Positions 57,072 to 64,000 of a stretch of 64,000 nucleotides of DNA are shown in pieces. The stretch's first letter is position 1. Every line of letters begins with the position of its first letter. Both the position numbers and the translations under genes were made by a program. The stretch comes from Methylolobus aquaticus (GTDB lineage: Bacteria; Pseudomonadota; Gammaproteobacteria; Methylococcales; Methylococcaceae). Under the pieces are notes generated by a model. It worked only from the letters and a program-made list of their open reading frames with translations, was not told the origin of the DNA and did not search any database. The stretch lies in assembly GCA_004168015.1 (NCBI GenBank), contig SEYW01000012.1, positions 1 to 64,000 of the forward strand. Direction: 5' to 3'.

Positions 57072-57755
57072 CTAGCGGGTTGTGCGCCGCCGCGAATCCA
57101 GCGTCTGCACGACCTTGTTCATCATGTTCACGATGGCGGCGTCGATCGCCTTGCCTTCCAGGGTCGAGTCGAAGCCGCTCGTGCCGCCGAAACCCAGCGT
57201 GCTGGTCGAGGACAAGGTGGCATCGCCCGAGCCTTCCTGCGAATAAAAGACCTGCCCGGTTTTCGGATCGACCATCCGCAACACGACGCGTGCGCGGGCA
57301 CGCTGGGTCCGTTCTTTGCCGATCAACCAGGATCCCCCGGTTTCATCCCTCCCCAACTCGGCGACCGAGCCCATGATCAAGGCGTCCACGCCCTGCAGGT
57401 GCTGCTTGAACTGGTTTTCCGAAAGCCCCATCAGCTCGGCCTCGGCTTTCAGCTTGCTGATGTCCTGACGCTCGACGACATTGAAGCGCTGCGTCTGCAT
57501 CAGATGGCGTGCCAGCAGATCGGCGGCCTGCTTGCCGAGGCGATCGCCGGAGGCGTCCGTGAACAGGCCGCTGCCGTAGATCGACTCGTTGGTGAAGCGC
57601 GCGATCGCGATCGTCATGCGCTCCGAGGGGGGCAGCGGCCGGCTGGCGTTGACTTGCGGTCCGCGGTCCGGAACGTTCTCCTGGATGTTGCGGCTGACGC
57701 AGGCGCTCAGTGCGAGTAGCGCGCAGGTCAGCGTGATCAGGTGTTGTGATTTCAC
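57072..57755 (-). CDS. CsgG/HfaB family lipoprotein
   Basis: This 227-residue lipoprotein (ALSAC, Cys19) is of the CsgG/HfaB family, the family of the curli-secretion pore. The segments MTIAIARFTNESIYGSGLF, RFNVVERQDISKLKAE and GVDALIMGSVAELG are characteristic. The protein lacks curli partners here; it heads an operon with DUF4810 and DUF799 lipoproteins, as in other proteobacteria. In such operons its role is not a proven secretion channel. Confidence 0.92.
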   Translation of the reverse strand: MKSQHLITLTCALLALSACVSRNIQENVPDRGPQVNASRPLPPSERMTIAIARFTNESIYGSGLFTDASGDRLGKQAADLLARHLMQTQRFNVVERQDISKLKAEAELMGLSENQFKQHLQGVDALIMGSVAELGRDETGGSWLIGKERTQRARARVVLRMVDPKTGQVFYSQEGSGDATLSSTSTLGFGGTSGFDSTLEGKAIDAAIVNMMNKVVQTLDSRRRTTR

Positions 57756-57980
57756 CGATAGGCTCCATGGGGAAGAAGGCCGAGACCGCCAGGTTGTCAG
57801 GGGGCGGTAAGCCCTCCGGTACCTGTTCGCTTAGGTCGTCATGATAACGAAGCCGCACTTCAGACACAGCCGCTTTGCTGGACAGTTCCTCAGGCAGCAT
57901 CGTGGTGTGGAGTTCACTTGGCAATTCCAGCGCCGCGGGGGTAGGCTCGACGACCGAACGATGACTCATGGGACTGCCGG

Positions 57981-58274
57981 ATGACAAGCGCACGCGTCTT
58001 GGCCCTTTTGCTGGCGTCGACCTCCACCGATGTTCCTGGAGCCTGCCAGTGGCAGTGGATCTGCGATGGCAGTGGGCAATGCGAGCACGTGCCCTTGTGC
58101 GACTCCACGCTCAGCCTCCCGCCCCCTGAGCCGCCCTCTATCGCGCCGATCTCGCCCTTGAGCATCCGGCCGATCCAGCCACCGACCATTCCGCCCATTG
58201 GCACCGGCCAGTGTCAGCCGTTCCAGGTAAAGGATGCCGCGGGAAAATGGAGTTGGGAGACGGTGTGCCGCTGA
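57981..58274 (+). CDS. Small secreted Cys/Pro-rich protein
   Basis: This 97-residue protein has a short hydrophobic N-terminus. The pattern is CQWQWICD, then CEHVPLCD, a proline-rich middle (PPPEPPSIAPISP) and a last Cys pair (GQCQ and VCR). Proteins of this pattern, with a PIxPPxxPPIG core, occur as small exported orphans in other proteobacteria. A clear Shine-Dalgarno is not obvious. It is divergent from the csgG operon. Confidence 0.55.
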   Translation: MTSARVLALLLASTSTDVPGACQWQWICDGSGQCEHVPLCDSTLSLPPPEPPSIAPISPLSIRPIQPPTIPPIGTGQCQPFQVKDAAGKWSWETVCR

Positions 58275-58330
58275 AGCGGCGTAGGGACCCTTGTCAGCTC
58301 AAGGTCGGTCAGCGCGAGCCAGGCAGACGG

Positions 58331-58864
58331 TCAGCCGTTCTCCATCAAATAGGCCAGTTCCGTTGCCCTTCGGCCGACTTGGCCGGCCCAGCGGCTGTCG
58401 AGCATGTGCTTCGCGGCGGCGGAGTAGTCGCCCTCTTGCGCCGCCGAAAGCATGTCGTGAAAGTCGAGCAGGCGTGTCATGCCCAGATTGAAAACCATCG
58501 AGATCATGACCTTGCGCCGTGTCTCGGATAGCTCACGCCACCAGGGCAGCTTTTCGTCCAGTTCGCGGGAAGCCCGCTGGACGTCGTTTTGCAGCAGATA
58601 CCGCGCTTCCTGCTCGGTGATGCCGGTGTCCGCGAGGTTTCGTCCCACGCCGATCGTCAGTTTATTGGCCGAGTCGAGGTAGGGCTTCAGCCGCAAACCC
58701 TCGTGGTGAATCAGCAGTTCTTCCAGCGTGTAGGACTCCAGCACCGCAGGCGGAGGCGACGTGGGAGGCAGCGTGATCGGCGGTTGGCTGGCGCAGCCGA
58801 CCAACCAAGGCACGAGAACGACGAGCGAAATTCGGGTTCGCACCCGAAGGTAAGTGAGTGCCAC
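58331..58864 (-). CDS. T4-type lysozyme lipoprotein (GH24)
   Basis: This 177-residue protein has a lipobox LVGC (Cys24) and a phage-type lysozyme domain. The catalytic triad spacing is standard: Glu55 in HHEGLRLKPY, Asp64 and Thr70 in DSANKLTIGVG. The domain continues with KVMISMVFNLG. The start is uncertain because no ATG lies nearby; GTG 58864 gives the best signal peptide and GTG 58843 is a shorter alternative. A lipid-anchored GH24 enzyme outside a prophage is unusual. No holin or other phage genes are adjacent. Confidence 0.8.
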   Translation of the reverse strand: MALTYLRVRTRISLVVLVPWLVGCASQPPITLPPTSPPPAVLESYTLEELLIHHEGLRLKPYLDSANKLTIGVGRNLADTGITEQEARYLLQNDVQRASRELDEKLPWWRELSETRRKVMISMVFNLGMTRLLDFHDMLSAAQEGDYSAAAKHMLDSRWAGQVGRRATELAYLMENG

Positions 58865-59235
58865 GAATGGATTCCGGAAACCAAGGGTCGCCAGGGAGGC
58901 GTCTTCCCGGTTCGGCGCCGGTGGCTCCCTGTCCGTTTGGAGTATGCACCCGAATACAGGCACAGGCCAAGGTGGCCGAGGGTAGCGGTGCGACGCGCAT
59001 GACCGCAACCGGCGGGCCGTTCCTTCCGCATACGACGGGTTGGCGGAGGCTACTGCGAATTCCGTATACTTTCGGCGGAATTCCCGCGGGACTGGTGCCC
59101 CGTACCAGTGGTTTACCGCAACGTGCGGCCCGAGGCTCGCGAGTCCTTCCGCCCCGCCTCTGTGCGGCTGTGTGGAGTCACCGGCGCGGCCAACGAGTCC
59201 CGTGCGATCGCACACCCCGGTTTGAGAACACGGAC

Positions 59236-59832
59236 ATGGAAGATTATTACGACCTCACCGCGAGCCTGTTTTCCGCCAAGGCCAACGAGGGGATGATCGC
59301 CTTCGCCGGCTTCGTGGCGGAGGACGGCCCGTTCGTCAGCGAGGGTGTGCTCAAGATCGCGGCGTTTCGGCGCCCCGATCACGACGGGTACCTGACCTTG
59401 ACCTTCGTCATTGACCTGGAAACCGATTCAAGCCGCAAGGCGACTTGGGAGACGGCATTTTCCCGCGCCACGCAAAGCGCTCTGGCGGCCCGCCTGGGGC
59501 CGGATTTCGAGATGCTGCTGGAGGTGCCGCTGAACCCGTTCGCCGAGTCCCCGCGTTTTTTCGTCGAGGAACTGAACCTGTATTTCCGAAGGCTGGTCGG
59601 GCGCGAGCGTCAGCTCCTGGAAGCGCACATCCTGCCGACATTGGCCGATCTGGTCGGTCTGCGCTTCGACGCGCTCGATTGGCTGGATGCCCCCGGTCAG
59701 GCCTCCTCGGAACCCGTTCAGCCGGGCAGCGCTTCCGGATCGCCCCTGCGGGAGCACGTCAAGCGGCAACTCGACGAAGTCAGCCCGGGTTTGCCGGGCA
59801 ACCAACACCGATACAAGGATCCTGAGTCATGA
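59236..59832 (+). CDS. Hypothetical protein coupled to a STAS-domain gene
   Basis: This 198-residue protein is of unrecognised family. It is soluble and mixed alpha/beta, with FRRPDHDGYLTLTFVIDLET and a C-terminal Ser/Pro-rich tail. Its last codons overlap the STAS gene start by 4 bases (ATGA), so the two products are probably made together. A role linked to anti-sigma or kinase regulation is inferred only from the pairing. GAGAAC precedes the start as a weak ribosome-binding site. Confidence 0.68.
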   Translation: MEDYYDLTASLFSAKANEGMIAFAGFVAEDGPFVSEGVLKIAAFRRPDHDGYLTLTFVIDLETDSSRKATWETAFSRATQSALAARLGPDFEMLLEVPLNPFAESPRFFVEELNLYFRRLVGRERQLLEAHILPTLADLVGLRFDALDWLDAPGQASSEPVQPGSASGSPLREHVKRQLDEVSPGLPGNQHRYKDPES

Positions 59833-60167
59833 GCATCGTCACGAGCCGGGACGGCGGGGTGCTGATCGTGGTGCCGGGCCAGCGCCTGGACACGAACAGC
59901 GCGCCGGAAGCCGAGAAGCGAATCGCCAGTGAGATCGAGCAGGGCGAGACCCGGATCCTCGTGGATTTCGGGCTGACCGATTACGTGTCCAGTGCCGGTT
60001 TGCGGGTGCTGCTCAAGGCCACCAAACAACTTAAACAGGTCGGCGGTGCCCTGGCGCTCTGCAACATCAACCCGCAGCTCCAGGAGATCCTGGATATCAG
60101 CGGTTTCGCCATGATCATGCCCTGCTACGCTACCGTCGAAGAGGGACTGCGGTCCTTGCGCGCCTGA
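59829..60167 (+). CDS. STAS-domain anti-anti-sigma factor
   Basis: This 112-residue single STAS domain is of the SpoIIAA/RsbV type. The hallmark DYVSSAGLRVLL contains Ser55, the site normally phosphorylated by a HPK-type anti-sigma kinase. The matching kinase and phosphatase genes are not in the window, unless the upstream 198-residue protein substitutes. Confidence 0.93.
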   Translation: MSIVTSRDGGVLIVVPGQRLDTNSAPEAEKRIASEIEQGETRILVDFGLTDYVSSAGLRVLLKATKQLKQVGGALALCNINPQLQEILDISGFAMIMPCYATVEEGLRSLRA

Positions 60168-60445
60168 AAGCTCGCAACTCCGTGAGAGTTCCGGGGCCGC
60201 GCCCGCTCGCGCTACACCCGCGGCCATACACCGTCATGACGGTGCGTTTCGACGTCGAGTGCGTTTCTGCGCCGATACCGGCGCGGATCAAGACACGCCA
60301 CCAATGCCAAGGTGCCCGCCGATTACGGACTGCGTTATCCGGCGTCCGCCGCGATCCCTTGATTCAAGTTTGGCCAACCGATGTCGGTCGTGACATATTG
60401 GGCGACCCCGTCGGTAGATACTGGCTTTCCACGCATTGGGACAGA

Positions 60446-61154
60446 TCAGTGGTCTTGTTTGAGGTGGCCGATGTCTGGCTCAATGGCCTGCCGCCGCTGC
60501 AGCCAATGGCGTTGCGTACGGCTCAGTGAGCGGAATTTGCCGCGGTGAGGTAGGTCCACGTTGGGGTTATCTGCATCGACGCCGCGGAAGCCCAGGTCGA
60601 CCAGCACCTGCTTCGGCGCAACCGCGTGCGGCTCCAGCAGGATCGTCGTCTGCTCCAGTTGGGCGTGGAGCAGGTGACCATCGTAGGGATTGCCGGGAAA
60701 GATCCGCGCGCCGACCATCAGCCCCTGCGCATAGGTCACTGCCACGCAGGTTTTCACCCCAGATTCATACGGCTTGCGGGCTTTGCCCTTGCCGATGCAT
60801 CCCACTTCCGGCGGATGGAGCGCGTGGCGCTTGTTTTTGTCCTTCGGCTGCTGGGTTCGAATCCGTTCGGCGTGCTCCAACAGCGTTTCCAGATGTGACA
60901 GCGCAGTCGCCGTGGCCACGCCACTGACCTGGGCCCGTTGGCGTTACACCGCCCGCGGCACGATGCCGAGGGTTGTCCGCTGCCGCTTCACCACCCGCCG
61001 CAAGCGTTTGAACTGGCGCGCATGGGCGTAACCGCCGGCTTTCCGCCGCAATAACGCACCCTCGCGGGCGTAAGGTTTGCTTCATTGAGATCCCCACCCC
61101 TTTGGCCCCCTGGACCACCCTGGCCCGGGCGATCTCCAACAAGCGACTATCCAC
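60446..61154 (-). pseudogene. Broken IS5-family transposase
   Basis: This is the remnant of an IS5-type DDE transposase. The C-terminal part reads ALHPPEVGCIGKGKARKPYE, then GNPYDGHLLHAQLEQ, VLVDLGFRGVD and RRQAIEPDIGHLKQDH, which ends abruptly. Upstream, DSRLLEIARARVVQGAKGVG leads to MKQT and then the frame shifts. The continuation YAREGALLRRKAGGYAHARQ lies in another frame and meets a stop before the next block. At least two frame breaks and losses at the C-terminus make it inactive. Ends and target duplications were not found. Confidence 0.85.
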
Positions 61155-61233
61155 CGGTTAGTTTTCGGGGAACGCAGAGCACTCGACCGGAGCCGACTGG
61201 CGTTGCAGGAGGCTTTACGGGCTGACTCACGAC

Positions 61234-64000
61234 TTATCCGGCGTTCATGCCGCCCGTCCCCCGCAGCGCTTCCCACAATTGCACCGGTCCAAGCAGCAGG
61301 TCCTTGAGCTTGGTGCGAACCTCATCGGAATTCAGCGCCTGCGCACTCATCGTCTGGTGCGCCGCCCAGGCATCCATCAAGGCATTTAGCAGTTCTGCGT
61401 CCAGGTTCGGCGAGTTCGCAAACTGTTCCTTGCTATTGTTCCGGGCCTGTTGAATCAGGATCTCGGACTCCATCAACTTGCCCTTGATGACCGAATCGAC
61501 ATAGGTGAGCTTGTCCTGGTCGGTCAGTTCGCCCTGGAATAGATCGTTTAGACGCTTGATGATTTCCTCGATGCGGACCTTGGCCTTGTCCCGCACCTCT
61601 CCGGCTCCGGGCTGCTCCGGCTCGATGCCCGCTCCTTTCCCGTCCAGTGCCAGATGCCGGCGACCGAGGTCGCGCATCGCATGGTGGGTAAGAATGAGTT
61701 GGGAGACGTCGACGCCATCGCGCTCGCGGCCAAAGTCTAACAGCGGGATGAGCAGCTTGAAGAAGATGAAGCGCTTTTCGAGCGCGGTGTTACCGTAGTC
61801 GAACAGCTGCGACAGGAACGCGTAGAAGCGGTTGTAGGTCCCGAGATCCTTGCGGAACAGCCGCAGCGCATCCATCGCGTCCTTGGCCGCCTGTCGCTCG
61901 GGACTGTTTTCCGGCGCGGCCAGGAAGCCCTGTTTCGCCTGCTTGAATTGTTTCAGCAGACGTTCCGCGACCGGCTGGATGGCCGCACTCAGTTCGTACT
62001 GTGCACTCCCGGTCTTCAGCGCGACCTTGACGACCCGCTCCACTTCGAAATCGTCGTAGTGGCCCTGTGCGTCGAGTTTGGCGCGCAGATCGAGAATGAC
62101 GGCCGGGTCGGTCACGCCGAGCAGTTCGGCGGTCGCATGGTAAACCTTGAACGCCGCCCAGCGGCTTGTTGACGTACATCGCGCACAGCAAGGGCTGGTC
62201 GAAGCCGGTCTGGAATTTGTTCGCGACCAGCAGGATGCTGTAATCCGGCGTATCGAACGCCTCGCGTATGTCGCGGACCTTGAGCCCCGGGTTCATGTTG
62301 TGTTCCGAGAAAGCCTCCGGTCCCGATTCCGGGTCGTTGACCTCGCCCGAAAACGCGACGAGCAGGCCGATGTCGTAGCGCTTGGCAGTGATGTACCGGC
62401 TCATCGCCTGCATCCAGCGTACCGCTTCCTTACGGCTACCGGTGACGACCATGGCCTTGGCGCGACCGCCGAGCAGGTGCGCGACGTTCTGCCGGAAGTG
62501 TTCGACGACGATCTCGACCCGCCGCGCGATGTTGTGCGGATGCAGCCGGACCCAGCCCATGATGCCCTGCATGGCCTCGCTGGCATCGACTGCCTGGTCG
62601 CTGATCGCCTTGCCTTGCCGCGTCAGCCGGAACGCCATCCGGTAGCTGGTGTAATTGCGCAGCACGTCGAGGATGAAACCTTCCTCGATGGCCTGGCGCA
62701 TCGAATACACGTGGAACGGCTGCGGCAGGTTGTCGTCGCCGGCCGGACGCGTGGGGTCGGGCAGGGTGCCGAACAGTTGCAGTGTCTTGGCCTTCGGCGT
62801 CGCCGTGAACGCGACATAGGTGATGCCGTCGCGGTCGGCGCGGCCGCGCATGTTCGCGGCGAGCAGGTCTTCGGTATCGATACCACCGCCGTCGGCCAGG
62901 TCCGCGAGGGCTTCGGGCGACAACACGGCCTTCAGCTTCGCGGCCGCCTCGCCGGTCTGTGAGCTGTGCGCCTCGTCGGCGATGACGACAAAGCGCTTGC
63001 GTTCGGCCGCAGCGAGTTGGCGCACTTTTTCCAGTGCCTTCGGGTTGGTCTGCAGCGTGCAAACGATGATCTTCTTGCCGCCCGACAAGGCATCGGCGAG
63101 TTCGCGACTCTTGCTGCCGCCGTCGCCGGTGATGATCGCGACGACGCCCTGCGTACGCTCGAAGCTCTCGATCGCCTCGCGCAGCTGCTTGTCGAGCACA
63201 GTGCGATCGGAGACGACGATGACGCCATGGAACAGTTTGGTATTCGCCGCATCGTGCAGATCGGCGAGGAAATGCGCGGTCCACGCGATCGAATTCGTCT
63301 TGCCGGAACCGGCCGAATGCTGGATCAGATACCGGCCGCCCGGGCCGTCCGCGAGCACCTGCCGCACCAGCATCGTGGTCGCATCCAGTTGGTGATAGCG
63401 CGGGAAGATCCAGCCGGTCGGTTGCTTCTTCGTATTCCGGGTCGGGACCAGATAGCGCCCGAGGATGTCCAGCCAACGCTCCCGCTGCCAGATCTGTTCC
63501 CACAGATAGGCGGTCGCATGACCCAACGGGTTCACCGGATTGCCGGCGCCGCCGTCGCAGCCGAGATTGAACAGCAGGAAACGCGTGCCCGGACCCTCCA
63601 GCCGCGTCGTCATATGGACTTCGCGGTTGCTGACCGCGAAATGCACCAGCGCGCCCCCGGGAAAAGCGAGCAGTGGCTCGGGCTGATGCGTGCCGGGTGT
63701 CTTCGGTGGCCGATCGTGCCGGTACTGGTCGATCGCGTCCTGTACCGACTGCGTGAAATCCGTCTTCAGCTCCGTCGTCGCGACCGGAATCCCGTTCAGG
63801 CACAAGACCAGATCGATGCTGTTTTCGGAATGGACCGAGTACCGCACCTGCCGGATCACGCGCAGCCGGTTGGCCGCGCAGCGCGCCTGTAGCCCCGCGT
63901 TCATCGTCAGCGCGGGCTTGAACTGGCACAGGTCGATCGGTGCCTTGGGGCCGACCAGTTCGACGCCATGCCGCAGCAGGGCCAGGGTTCCCTGCGTGTC
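61234..64000 (-). pseudogene. hsdR: Type I restriction enzyme R subunit (hsdR), frameshifted and truncated by window edge
   Basis: HsdR is the ATP-dependent translocase and nuclease of type I restriction systems. From the right edge the frame encodes the N-terminal region with SENSIDLVLCLNGIPVATTE. The helicase motifs are HSAGSGKTNSI (Walker A), VIADEAHSSQ and FTATPKAKT. Near 62153-62161 the reading frame changes after YVNKPLGG, and the C-terminal part resumes as AAFKVYHATAELLG, ending at 61234. The ~30 residues normally between these, including the conserved LSRLNR motif, are missing. So an out-of-frame deletion has broken the gene. Its 5' end lies beyond 64000, and no hsdM or hsdS is visible. 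Confidence 0.88.

Noticed and set aside
58331-58864. Lysozyme gene as evidence of a prophage
   Set aside because: No holin, tail, capsid or integrase genes are nearby, and the protein has a lipoprotein signal, so a chromosomal wall enzyme is more likely.
62966-63892. 308-codon plus-strand frame within hsdR
   Set aside because: Antisense to the helicase domain of hsdR, which has all expected motifs.

Overview
The window comes from a GC-rich proteobacterial chromosome, most likely a gammaproteobacterium of the Chromatiales/Competibacteraceae type, though a betaproteobacterium cannot be excluded from sequence alone. The clues are the parA-parB-atpI-atpBEFHAGDC-glmU-glmS gene order, a PEP-CTERM surface protein, type IV pilin, bacteriophytochromes, Rpn and Uma2 nuclease-like genes, and many GTAG-type REP palindromes. 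No rRNA, tRNA or CRISPR array was recognised.

Left part (1-14.4 kb): core chromosome. A PEP-CTERM protein gene sits behind a sigma-54-like promoter. It is followed by an uncharacterised membrane monohaem cytochrome on the minus strand, chromosome partition genes parA/parB, the complete F1Fo ATP synthase operon closed by a strong terminator, and glmU-glmS for UDP-GlcNAc and glucosamine-6-P synthesis.

14.4-27.5 kb: accessory and repeat-rich. REP palindromes of two families surround a DUF4410 lipoprotein and a sulfotransferase. A pair of ~400-bp direct repeats flanks a YefM-YoeB toxin-antitoxin module and an MNT-HEPN module, and a HEPN gene fragment marks the left copy. Next come the 3' end of a group II intron, a type IV pilin with a probable sigma-54 promoter, a zinc-ribbon/helical-repeat membrane protein, an Rpn-family nuclease, a six-unit tandem REP array (period 97-98 bp) and a Uma2-family nuclease.

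27.5-36 kb: light and two-component signalling. A hybrid histidine kinase diverges from a translationally coupled cluster of two bacteriophytochrome kinases, one response regulator and a biliverdin-producing haem oxygenase. Both phytochromes depart from the canonical chromophore pocket, the second one heavily.

36-60 kb: mixed chromosomal genes. Cell wall enzymes are prominent: an SLT transglycosylase, an L,D-transpeptidase lipoprotein, MltB and a T4-type lysozyme lipoprotein. Others are an M14 carboxypeptidase, L-serine dehydratase, a Tat-exported amidohydrolase divergent from an AraC regulator, DAHP synthase, a phosphodiesterase-like protein convergent with a polysaccharide-type sugar transferase, a short beta-carbonic-anhydrase-like protein, a CsgG/DUF4810/DUF799 lipoprotein operon and a STAS protein.

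60-64 kb: decay. A frameshifted, truncated IS5-type transposase lies next to a type I restriction hsdR that carries an out-of-frame deletion and runs off the right edge.
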